From positions 1 through 47,417 of the forward strand of contig CAIPLT010000014.1 of NCBI GenBank assembly GCA_903865935.1: 47,417 nucleotides of DNA, written 5' to 3'. Source of the DNA: Caldifarciminota bacterium. Its GTDB lineage: Bacteria; Hydrothermota; Tepidihabitantia; Tepidihabitantales; CAIPLT01. Under the pieces are notes generated by a model. That model saw nothing but the letters and a program-made list of their open reading frames with translations, made no database searches and was not told the origin of the DNA. Below are positions 26,201 through 33,125 of the stretch, in pieces. A program made the position numbers and the translations under genes. Positions within the stretch are counted from its first letter, which is position 1. Every line of letters begins with the position of its first letter.

Positions 26201-28931
26201 CATAATGCGTACCAATCTTACCAATGACCAAAATCCCGCCAATGATAGAAAAGTACAAGCAACACATATCGGTACATATTTTACACTATTATCTGAAGAT
26301 TTCAATAACACAACATTTCCTCCTTCCGGTTGGCAGAGTATTATTGTTAATGGTAGCTATAACTGGGAACGAAAAACATTTAATGAAAATCCGTCCTGTT
26401 CACCTTATGAAGGTTCAGCAATGGCAAGTTATCCCTGCTGGGATGCAAATGAAGGGCAAAAAGCACGATTAATATTTCCAGCAATCAACTTTGGCACAGT
26501 TCCGATCGCATGCAGTCTAAATTTCTTTATGTATCACGATTCTGACTACTACGATTGTTATGATTTTGTTAGAATCGAATATTCAACTGATGGAGTAAAT
26601 TTCATTCCGGTTGATTCATTTTTACGTTACGCACCAACTCCCCCTGCGTGGGCTCAGCATTCGATATACGTTGGAGCATTTACTGGAACTGTTTATTTCG
26701 GGATTTTAGCAGTTTCCGATTATGGTAATAATATGAACATTGATTTTGTGACCTTAACTGGTCGTCTTTATGCTAATGATGTTGGTGTTGATGCTATCGT
26801 CTATCCATCTGCGCAGCACGCAATAAATACCGCAATGATACCAATCGCTCGGGTTAAAAACTATGGAGGTGTAACACAGAATAATTTCCAAGTTATCTGT
26901 TCAATCATCGGTACCGAAACTGAGAAAGAAAGACTCACATCGAAGGACGCACAAATATTTACAGATGATAATGCAAAGCTAAGTTTCAACAGAGCAAAAT
27001 CTTATAATAGTGAAGATGTTCAAAATTCTAAATTCAAAATTATAAATTCTGATGTTATACGTTATATTGATACCTTACGAATTACTTCTTTAGCTCCGGG
27101 CGAAACAGCACGAGTTAATTTTAGAACCTGGACTCCAACCGTTGCCGAGCTGTGCACCGTAAAAATGAAAACCAATCTAACTGGTGACCAAAATCAAACA
27201 AATGATCGTAAGACTCGTACAACTGCCATAATGTCCGCAATGACAATTGTTTCGCCTAACGGTGGTGAAGCTTGGGCGGGTGGCAGTAATAAAACTATTC
27301 GATGGCGCTCGCCACAAATCATTGCTCGATATGTATTATTACTTTCAACCAATAGCGGTGCTTCTTATGCGGACACGATTGTTAATAACCTGTCGCCGAC
27401 TGATTCTACTTACAACTGGTTAGTTCCTATGTTGAATCTTAGAACTTGCCGTGTAAAACTTGTAATTCTTGATGGTAGTGGCACTGTTTTAGCTCAAGAT
27501 GCCAGCGATGCGGACTTTACAATCGACTCACAATTGCCATCTGCACCGATACTAATTTTACCGGCAAATGGATTATACACCCGCGATAGCTTGCCTCATT
27601 TCTGGTGGTACCGCTCAACCGATTCAGAAGCAGATTCGAAGATTGAAAAATTAGAAGATTCAAATACTATCAATGTTATTAATACGAACCAAGCGAATTT
27701 CCTTAACAAATCTTCCAATCTGCAATCTTATAATTTTGTAATAGACTTTGCATCTGGTATAGCCAATTATCAATTACAATATGCAATGAATTCAAATTTC
27801 ACTGGTGCAGTACAAATAAATATCGCGGATACAAATTATCAGGTTACGTCAGTTCTTTCTGATACAACCTATTACTGGCGCGTAAGAGCAGTGGATAGTG
27901 CAGGGAACCAAGGCAACTGGTCTGCAGTTTGGAATTTTGAGATAGATAGAAGCAATCCTAACGCACCAGTATTAATTTCGCCAATCAATGGGACATGGCT
28001 TACAAATACAAGTATCATATTTAACTGGTCGCAGGTAGCATTCGATTTAAAGATTAAAAGATTCAAAGATTCAAAGATTACAGAACCTTCGAATCTAAAA
28101 TTTTCTAATCTTAAAACTAACGATATGTTTGCTTCCCCTGTCCACTATATTCTGCAAGTTGATACAATTAGAAATTTTCTCAATCCAATCATTGATACAA
28201 CTGGATTGCAATATGACACACTTGCATTAAGCCAGGCACGATATTTCTGGCGAGTTCGAGCTTATGATTTTGCCGGTAATCAAGGGATAAATTCAGCGAT
28301 TGATAGTTTTGGCATTGATAATACTCCGCCGAGCATTCCAAATCTTATCAGCCCCGCTCAAAATGCTATTCTTACTGACTCTTTTGTACGATTCTACTGG
28401 AATCGTTCATCGGATAATGTAAGCGGTGTTAACAATTATCTGATTAACATCGCCAATAACTCTAACTTTACTGGTGCTTATGATACAATACTCTTAGATA
28501 CAACCATATTAAGAAAACTTAGAGACACTACTTATTATTGGCGAGTAAGGGCAACTGACCATGCAAATAATCAGAGCAGTTGGTCAACTGTCCGAAATTT
28601 TATTGTCCGAACGACCGGTATCGAGGAAGAAAAATACAACAATCTGCCATATATTACAATGCTCTATTCGCCTATACCAAATCCGGTCACAAATCGTATA
28701 ACTCAAATCTCATTCAGTATCGCAGAACCAAACCCGGTAGCAGTAAAAATCTATAATGCGTCAGGTAATCTGACAAAGGTATTAGTTGATGAATTTAAGA
28801 GACCAGGAGTTTATAATATTAGTTGGAATTGTCAGGATGAATATAAGCGGCGAGTCGCTGAAGGAATTTATTTCTATACACTTGAAACACCAAAACAAAA
28901 ATTTACCAAAAAGCTAATTCTGACTCGATAA
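23223..28931 (+). CDS. Giant secreted CARDB / choice-of-anchor J adhesin-like protein with sorting tail
   Basis: 1902 residues from the ATG at 23223, with GAGGA upstream; an in-frame TTG at 23166 coincides with the promoter -35. A signal peptide ends SAFGQ (residue 24). Residues about 25-73 are a single orphan SBBP propeller repeat. Then four units of 276-278 residues follow, each a CARDB domain (starts about 78, 356, 632 and 910) and a jelly-roll choice-of-anchor J/MAM-like domain (starts about 189, 467, 743 and 1019). A fifth CARDB starts near 1185, then a Kre9-like NGGEAWAGG domain (about 1340), FN3-like domains (about 1439-1800), a TTGIEE linker and a FlgD-like sorting domain. Three loops carry low-complexity inserts. 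The domains suggest surface adhesion or carbohydrate binding; no catalytic motif was seen. Confidence 0.9.
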   Translation: MAKYKFWVLMIIIFCLFPMSAFGQYVSWMRRYDGPVHNTGEARAMTVDLTGNVYVTGCSIGSSGDPDYETIKYYQAGSNDVGVDSIIYPPSQHLVSMPMTPCALVKNFGTSTQNNFAVVCSIIGPDRNVRYTNIQNVLSLASYDTVRVYFTSWTPTITESCTVIMQTNLLGDQNLLNDRKSSSTEITYSVLYLTEGFNSTVFPPTDWQDIVINGGYYWERKTSNTNPTCSPYEGSAMASFQSYDAPADYMSRLISPPINLGVQSKTCELNFNMYHDPGAEGSPDSVIIEYSTDGTNFIRVAGFCRYESGTSHWSEHSVELGIFSDTIYIGILAYSGYGNNMNIDQVQLYGNLPPNNDVGVDEIICPLSTQQAGVAITPTARIKNFGILNQTNFPVVCSIISSSGILRYTNTQNVSSLTSSDTVRVNFTAWTPMIDEFCTVKIKTLLGIDENQSNDQKSKTTIITTEQVFLYEDFNDIAFPPSGWQSIILAGSSNWSRRTSNIEPTCTPYEGAAMASFPSYSSPDGSMARLISPAINLGSTPIPCTLKFAMYHDPGYSSNPDSVRVEYSTDGINFNRVTALRRYQSYERWVDHSVYLGSFSGTIYVGLVAFSDYGDNINIDYIRMVKFEQYPNDIGVDAIIQPSSSHIINTQMTPIARIKNFGTSTQTTFPAVCSIFGTGGILRYTNTQTITSLATDETTQVNFTSWTPTIAEQCTVKMRTNLISDQNPYNNLKDLLTEVTSNQVILTEGFNDTIFPPTGWQSVIVQGTTNWERKTSNQNPDCTPYEGAAMASYNSYSATNGSMARLISPQIALGGTPVLCSLKFFMYHDPGYPSDYGPDSIIVEYSTDGTTFNQVTTFRRYQPFEGWTEHSVYLGTFSGNLYLGLLAFSDYGNNMNIDYVRVSKTLPLSNDVGVERIVSPGNLQISNTSITPVALVKNYGIFTQTNFPVVCSILGSSGVLINTATVTVGLLASYDTARVTFNPILVSDSVITVIMRTNLTNDQNPANDRKVQATHIGTYFTLLSEDFNNTTFPPSGWQSIIVNGSYNWERKTFNENPSCSPYEGSAMASYPCWDANEGQKARLIFPAINFGTVPIACSLNFFMYHDSDYYDCYDFVRIEYSTDGVNFIPVDSFLRYAPTPPAWAQHSIYVGAFTGTVYFGILAVSDYGNNMNIDFVTLTGRLYANDVGVDAIVYPSAQHAINTAMIPIARVKNYGGVTQNNFQVICSIIGTETEKERLTSKDAQIFTDDNAKLSFNRAKSYNSEDVQNSKFKIINSDVIRYIDTLRITSLAPGETARVNFRTWTPTVAELCTVKMKTNLTGDQNQTNDRKTRTTAIMSAMTIVSPNGGEAWAGGSNKTIRWRSPQIIARYVLLLSTNSGASYADTIVNNLSPTDSTYNWLVPMLNLRTCRVKLVILDGSGTVLAQDASDADFTIDSQLPSAPILILPANGLYTRDSLPHFWWYRSTDSEADSKIEKLEDSNTINVINTNQANFLNKSSNLQSYNFVIDFASGIANYQLQYAMNSNFTGAVQINIADTNYQVTSVLSDTTYYWRVRAVDSAGNQGNWSAVWNFEIDRSNPNAPVLISPINGTWLTNTSIIFNWSQVAFDLKIKRFKDSKITEPSNLKFSNLKTNDMFASPVHYILQVDTIRNFLNPIIDTTGLQYDTLALSQARYFWRVRAYDFAGNQGINSAIDSFGIDNTPPSIPNLISPAQNAILTDSFVRFYWNRSSDNVSGVNNYLINIANNSNFTGAYDTILLDTTILRKLRDTTYYWRVRATDHANNQSSWSTVRNFIVRTTGIEEEKYNNLPYITMLYSPIPNPVTNRITQISFSIAEPNPVAVKIYNASGNLTKVLVDEFKRPGVYNISWNCQDEYKRRVAEGIYFYTLETPKQKFTKKLILTR
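26915..27052 (+). repeat. In-frame insert in the fifth CARDB domain
   Basis: About 46 residues (Lys/Ser/Asn/Asp-rich) are inserted between CSIIGT and VIRYIDTL. The other four CARDB copies join directly at this point. The 3' part (27021-27050) is an AATTCTAAATTCAAAATTA-type simple sequence. Confidence 0.65.
27632..27732 (+). repeat. In-frame inverted-repeat insert in an FN3-like domain
   Basis: A 5' arm (27637-27664), reading SKI-x-K-x-EDSN, and an inverted related arm (about 27710-27732) flank a 45-base centre. The insert adds about 40 residues between RSTDS and ASGIANYQLQ, which are adjacent in sister domains. Confidence 0.6.
28046..28123 (+). repeat. In-frame inverted-repeat insert, copy matching the kelch protein
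   Basis: The left arm (28046-28072) and right arm (28091-28116) form an imperfect palindrome. Bases 28050-28081 match 10867-10898 (other strand) at 30 of 32 positions. The insert occupies the same FN3 loop, after FNWSQV. Confidence 0.7.
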
Positions 28932-28947
28932 CACATTTGAAATCAAT

Positions 28948-28979
28948 CGGGCTGGTATTAAACCCAGCCCGTTTTTTTT
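28948..28979 (+). terminator. Rho-independent terminator of the giant CARDB gene
   Basis: A perfect 8 bp GC-rich stem CGGGCTGG/CCAGCCCG (28948-28955 with 28964-28971), 8-base loop, then eight T residues. It lies 17 bases after the stop and is the clearest terminator in the window. Confidence 0.95.
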
Positions 28980-28980
28980 A

Positions 28981-29009
28981 TTGACTTACAGCAGTTTTGG
29001 TGTAATAAT
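28981..29009 (+). promoter_or_regulatory. Promoter of the C25-family gene
   Basis: TTGACT at 28981-28986, a 17 bp spacer and AATAAT at 29004-29009, directly after the terminator T run. The leader is about 31 bases with AAGGA before the ATG. Confidence 0.6.
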
Positions 29010-29046
29010 TTACTATATATCTTAAATGGTGAAAGGAATGTTTTAA

Positions 29047-30687
29047 ATGAAAAAATATCACTTGTTAGTTTTATTTCTTTTTTTATCCAGTTATTGTTTT
29101 GGACTTACCGGTGCAAAATATCTGATTATCACGCCAGACAATTTTGTTTCAGCGGTTAAACCATTAGCCGATTGGAAAACAAAGAAGGGTGTTAAAGCGA
29201 TGATTCTGCCAACTTCTGTAGTCGGCAGTTCCTCATCGCAAATTAAAAATTATATTCTCAATGCTTACAATACTTGGGATATCCAACCAGAATATATTTT
29301 GATTGCTGGTTCCAGCTCATATGTACCTGTTTCCGGTAGTTCTGATGATTATTATGCCGATATGGTTGGAAGTTTTCGGATTGAATTAAGTGTGGGACGT
29401 TTTCCCTGTTCATCGGTCAGCCAAATTCAGAACATTGTTGCCAAAACTCTGGCATACGAACGAACACCAAATTTAACTGACCCAACCTGGTATATGAAAG
29501 GGACAACTATTGTCCATGAAGATGGATCAGTCCCACCCGATGATGTTTATTGGGAAAATGTGCGATACGTTCACAATCTATGGCGGCATGCATACTATAC
29601 ACACATAGATTCTTTATCAAGTCAAAGAGGCAATAACTCGACCGATGTTAGTAATGCGATAAATAATGGGAGAATATTTGTTTTATTCCGCGGCGAATCA
29701 GTAACCAACTGGTGGGGATTTACAATGACCCCGGAAAATCTAACTAATGGTTACAAAACACCGGTTGTAGTGTCTGGTGCTTGTGCAACATCATCAATGA
29801 ACACAACTGGTTATCTGGGTGACCTATTTATTAATGCCGGGACTGCAACAACCCCCAAAGGAGCAGTAGGATATTTTGCTACAACCGTTGTCGCCACTGG
29901 CACCAATCTTGGTTTGAACCGCGGAGTTGTTTCTAAAGGATTCTTTCAAGCACTTTTTGGTGGTGGGAAGCTGACAATGGGAGATGCGGCTAAATTTGCG
30001 AAACTCATCATTGATTCAATCCAACCACCAAATTATACTACAACCAGATATTCGGAATGGGAGTTGTTTGGTGACCCGGAATTAAACATCTGGACTAACA
30101 CTCCTCAATTATTAACTGTCTTACATGATACAGTAATTACTGCTCAACCTCAAAACTATACGGTTACTGTAAGAATTGGTAATAATAATCTGCCCAATGC
30201 ATTAGTTTGTCTTATGATGGATTCAACAATTTACGAATACGGTCGAACCAATAATTCAGGAGAAGTTACATTTAGTATTTCTCCTCCGGTTCTCGGCACG
30301 ATGTCTGTAACAGTAACAGCCCAAAATGCTATTCCATATGAAAAAGAAGTAATGATTATCGGGACTGGTGTGAATGAAGGACAAGTAAAACCAGCAAACC
30401 TGCCAAATATCACTTTGCTTCATACGTCTAATCCCAATCCGATTACCAATGGTTTTACCCGTATTTCATTTACAATTTCTGAACCAACTAATGCGGCATT
30501 AAGAATATATGATGCAACAGGAAAACTGGTAAGGACTTTGGTTAATGAGTTTAAGAATTCGGGAACTTATATTGTTACCTGGAATGGCAAAGATGAATAT
30601 AATAGTCAAGTTGCCGATGGTATTTATTTCTATGCACTTGAAACACCGAAACAGAAATTTACTAAGAAACTGATTCTTACGAGATAA
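29047..30687 (+). CDS. Gingipain-family (C25) peptidase-like secreted protein, catalytic His apparently absent
   Basis: 546 residues with a signal peptide (1-19). The body is a peptidase C25 domain: KYLIITPDNF start, EYILIAGSSSYVP, SVGRFPCSS, and VVVSGACATSSM, where Cys246 aligns with the catalytic Cys. The usual GHG catalytic His region reads FRGES, with Glu217 at the expected His. The protein may therefore be an inactive or altered member; some homologues in related genomes may share this change. An Ig-like domain (about 350-430) follows, then an abbreviated GVNEG linker and a FlgD-like sorting domain. The last 18 residues match those of the CARDB giant protein except for one position outside the final LETPKQKFTKKLILTR. 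Own promoter and SD leader. Confidence 0.85.
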   Translation: MKKYHLLVLFLFLSSYCFGLTGAKYLIITPDNFVSAVKPLADWKTKKGVKAMILPTSVVGSSSSQIKNYILNAYNTWDIQPEYILIAGSSSYVPVSGSSDDYYADMVGSFRIELSVGRFPCSSVSQIQNIVAKTLAYERTPNLTDPTWYMKGTTIVHEDGSVPPDDVYWENVRYVHNLWRHAYYTHIDSLSSQRGNNSTDVSNAINNGRIFVLFRGESVTNWWGFTMTPENLTNGYKTPVVVSGACATSSMNTTGYLGDLFINAGTATTPKGAVGYFATTVVATGTNLGLNRGVVSKGFFQALFGGGKLTMGDAAKFAKLIIDSIQPPNYTTTRYSEWELFGDPELNIWTNTPQLLTVLHDTVITAQPQNYTVTVRIGNNNLPNALVCLMMDSTIYEYGRTNNSGEVTFSISPPVLGTMSVTVTAQNAIPYEKEVMIIGTGVNEGQVKPANLPNITLLHTSNPNPITNGFTRISFTISEPTNAALRIYDATGKLVRTLVNEFKNSGTYIVTWNGKDEYNSQVADGIYFYALETPKQKFTKKLILTR

Positions 30688-31305
30688 AATATCTTATTTA
30701 GATATTAGGGCTTTGAAATTTTCACGTACGTATTTTATTTTTAATATTTGATTTTTATCATTCCTGTAATGTCTGAAATATGTACTGTTTAACTATCTTT
30801 TATTAACTCTGATATATTCTCTTATAAAATCCTTGATTGAATCATGATTGGATTCTAGACAACACTGTTATTTAGCTACTGATTTAGAAACTTAATTATC
30901 ATCCAAATTAGTTTCTGACCTGAAATCCGAAATAAAAATCCTACAAAATGTTCTTTTTGCCTCAGAACTATAAATCGGCTTATATAGGGGGAATTCCTCC
31001 CCTATCCTAAGAGAATTTTGCATTAAGAATTTGGGGGTTAGAATGTTAGAGAAAAAATTTGCTCGATTTTTATTCTACCTGCAAGTTGAATTTTAAATGA
31101 TTAAAATATTAATAGCACTCGGAAAAATTTTACATTAACTTCGACAAAAAACTATTTTACCTCAAAATAGGTCTGCGAAAGAATTAGTTTACATCTAGGC
31201 TATTGATAAATATATCTCTCGATTCGTGAAGTAATCTAAAACAAGCGTAATGAAAAAATCGTTCTATTTACAAATGCGTGAAAACATCGATTAACTATAT
31301 AAAGC

Positions 31306-31333
31306 TTGACAAGTATTAACTTAAGATTATTAT
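31306..31333 (+). promoter_or_regulatory. Promoter upstream of the small frame and TPR gene
   Basis: TTGACA at 31306-31311, a 16 bp spacer and TATTAT at 31328-31333. The predicted start is near 31340. It could drive a short RNA, the 59-residue frame, or the TPR gene through a 245-base leader. Confidence 0.6.
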
Positions 31334-31369
31334 TTCATTATATTTGTCTCATAATTTAGCGAGTAAATA

Positions 31370-31549
31370 ATGCTCAAGGAGGCATTTATAAAAAGCAAGA
31401 ATGAGGTTCGCATCGTTTGTTTACTTGTCAGATTAATTATTAGTAGTATTTTTACCGAAGAATGGGGTGTCATAGCAAATCCTAATGAAAGGTCTATTAG
31501 TGCAGTAATTATTGATAATATAAATCAGCGAAGGAAAAATTTATTTTAG
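31370..31549 (+). CDS. Possible 59-residue protein, doubtful
   Basis: The frame runs from an ATG at 31370 to a TAG at 31547-31549 and would encode a mixed hydrophobic/basic peptide (VCLLVRLIISSIF in the middle). It lies about 30 bases after a predicted transcription start. There is no Shine-Dalgarno site; an AAGGAGG lies inside the frame at 31376-31382. I recognise nothing in it. Confidence 0.2.
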   Translation: MLKEAFIKSKNEVRIVCLLVRLIISSIFTEEWGVIANPNERSISAVIIDNINQRRKNLF

Positions 31550-31573
31550 TTAAGTAAAAATTTAGTATCAAAT

Positions 31574-31579
31574 TATAAT
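31574..31579 (+). promoter_or_regulatory. TATAAT box close to the TPR gene start
   Basis: A perfect TATAAT ends five bases before the ATG at 31585. The matching -35 (TTAAGT, 31550-31555) is weak, so this is a possible leaderless promoter only. Confidence 0.4.
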
Positions 31580-31584
31580 ATAAA

Positions 31585-32895
31585 ATGATTATTGCTTGGA
31601 TCTTAGGAATAGCCACAATTGCTGGTACGATCATTGCGGTTTGGCATCTCATCCTTTTTCTCAAAGAAAAAAAGAAACCAGCTCTTACTGAACACGATAT
31701 AACGAAAATAATTGAGGAATTGGAACACCGGGCAAATGTAAAAACTTATCTTGGTGGTCTCCCAGACGCAACCCGAGATGTACGAAATCCTTTTGATGAT
31801 GGCTTGAAAGCAATGGAAAACTATAAGTGGGACGAGGCAATCGGACATTTTAAAAAAGCGCTGGAAAAAGCAACCGGTACTGAACTCGTGGCGCTTTTCA
31901 ACTTTATTGGACTATGCCATTATACCCCTGGCAGATTAGATGATGCTTTAAAAAGTTTTGAGAAATCCGCAAGTCTTGCCGAAGAACTGAGCGATAAAAA
32001 AGGACAAGCAATCGCGCTTGGGAATATCGGCAGAACTTATTTAATAAAAGGTGATGTGAACCAAGCACTAACATTTGCACAGCAGGCCCTAAAAATATCG
32101 AAGGAGATAGGCGACCAAGTCGAAGAGGCAAAAGAACTCGGTAATATCGGAGTGATCTATAGTACAAAAGGTGATTTAGAAAATGCTTTAAAATATTACC
32201 AAAATGCCTTATTAATTTTGGAAAAAATTAACAATAAGGAAGAAGCAGCAAAACAACTCGCTAATATTGGGGTGGTTTATCATACACAAGGAAACTTAGA
32301 CAAAGCTCTCGAATACTACAATGCAGCCTTAAAATTGCACAGCGAGAATGGTAAAAAGAGTTATATCTCAACGATTCTCGGTAATATTGGTTGTATACAT
32401 CAACTCAAAAAAAACTTTGATAAAGCCCTTGAATATTTCGAACAGGCAATAACAATCGACAAAGAAACCGGTAATAAAAAAGGCGAAACAAGTCAGCTGT
32501 GTAATATCGGATTAACCTATTGGTACAAGGGTGATTTAGACACCGCCCTTAAATATCTTGAAGAAGCAATTGTCACCACTCAGACAATCGGGATGAAGGA
32601 AGAACAGGCAAGACAACTCTGTAATATCGGATTAATCTACTTGTCTAAAAACGATTTCGAAAACGCGCTGAAATTTTTCAAAGATGCGGAAACATTAAAC
32701 AACACACTTGGCAGAAAAAAAGGTGTAGCGATTAATCTTTATAATATCGGCGAGACCTATCAGAAAAAGGGTAATTTTACACAAGCATTGTATTATTATA
32801 ACCAGGCTTTGGAGCTGTATAAACAAATAAGTGCCAAACGGGAAATTGAACTTTGTCAGGAAGCTATCCAAAAACTAAATGTATCGCAATCTTGA
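31585..32895 (+). CDS. Membrane-anchored TPR protein
   Basis: 436 residues. One N-terminal transmembrane helix (about residues 3-25) is followed by a KEKKK stretch, so the rest is probably cytoplasmic. From about residue 70 to the end run roughly nine tetratricopeptide repeats with a 40-residue period (L-x-N-I-G-x-x-Y-x-x-K-G-D/N-x-x-x-A-L), the long-loop type seen in LGN/Rapsyn-like and kinesin-light-chain-like proteins. These form a superhelical protein-binding scaffold; the partner is unknown. There is no Shine-Dalgarno site. TATAAT ends five bases before the ATG, hinting at a leaderless transcript. A hairpin with a later T run follows. Confidence 0.85.
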   Translation: MIIAWILGIATIAGTIIAVWHLILFLKEKKKPALTEHDITKIIEELEHRANVKTYLGGLPDATRDVRNPFDDGLKAMENYKWDEAIGHFKKALEKATGTELVALFNFIGLCHYTPGRLDDALKSFEKSASLAEELSDKKGQAIALGNIGRTYLIKGDVNQALTFAQQALKISKEIGDQVEEAKELGNIGVIYSTKGDLENALKYYQNALLILEKINNKEEAAKQLANIGVVYHTQGNLDKALEYYNAALKLHSENGKKSYISTILGNIGCIHQLKKNFDKALEYFEQAITIDKETGNKKGETSQLCNIGLTYWYKGDLDTALKYLEEAIVTTQTIGMKEEQARQLCNIGLIYLSKNDFENALKFFKDAETLNNTLGRKKGVAINLYNIGETYQKKGNFTQALYYYNQALELYKQISAKREIELCQEAIQKLNVSQS

Positions 32896-32967
32896 CAACC
32901 CACATTATTTAAGCATAATACTTTTTATGAACATCTTAGTTATCTTCGTTAGCAATAATACCTTCAT

Positions 32968-33007
32968 GCCATGCTCGCAAGCATGGCGATAATCTTTTTT
33001 ATTTTCA
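32968..33007 (+). terminator. Hairpin terminator after the TPR gene
   Basis: A perfect 8 bp stem GCCATGCT/AGCATGGC (32968-32975 with 32980-32987), loop CGCA, then a TCTTTTTTATTTT run beginning about eight bases later. The T run is offset, so it might instead be an intergenic palindromic repeat. Confidence 0.6.
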
Positions 33008-33032
33008 GTACATAATTTATAATCGTTTTTTC

Positions 33033-33060
33033 TTGACAATCTGATATATAGTAGCATAAT
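33033..33060 (+). promoter_or_regulatory. Promoter of metG
   Basis: TTGACA at 33033-33038, a 16 bp spacer and CATAAT at 33055-33060. The leader is about 60 bases and holds two mutually exclusive short stems: CAGAA/TTCTG (33078-33082 with 33093-33097) and CACAG/CTGTG (33084-33088 with 33095-33099). Confidence 0.7.
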
Positions 33061-33125
33061 AACATTTAAATAAACTGCAGAAACACAGTAAATTCTGTGG
33101 TCAAAATTAAGAATAGGATTAGAAA

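Larger units (their letters stand above)
30688..31584. other. Long noncoding AT-rich region
   Basis: About 900 bases with no confident gene. It contains an inverted repeat ATAGGGG/CCCCTAT (30984-30990 with 30999-31005), a good promoter at 31306-31333, a doubtful 59-residue frame at 31370-31549, and a TATAAT five bases before the TPR gene. There is no obvious remnant of a known gene. Confidence 0.6.
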
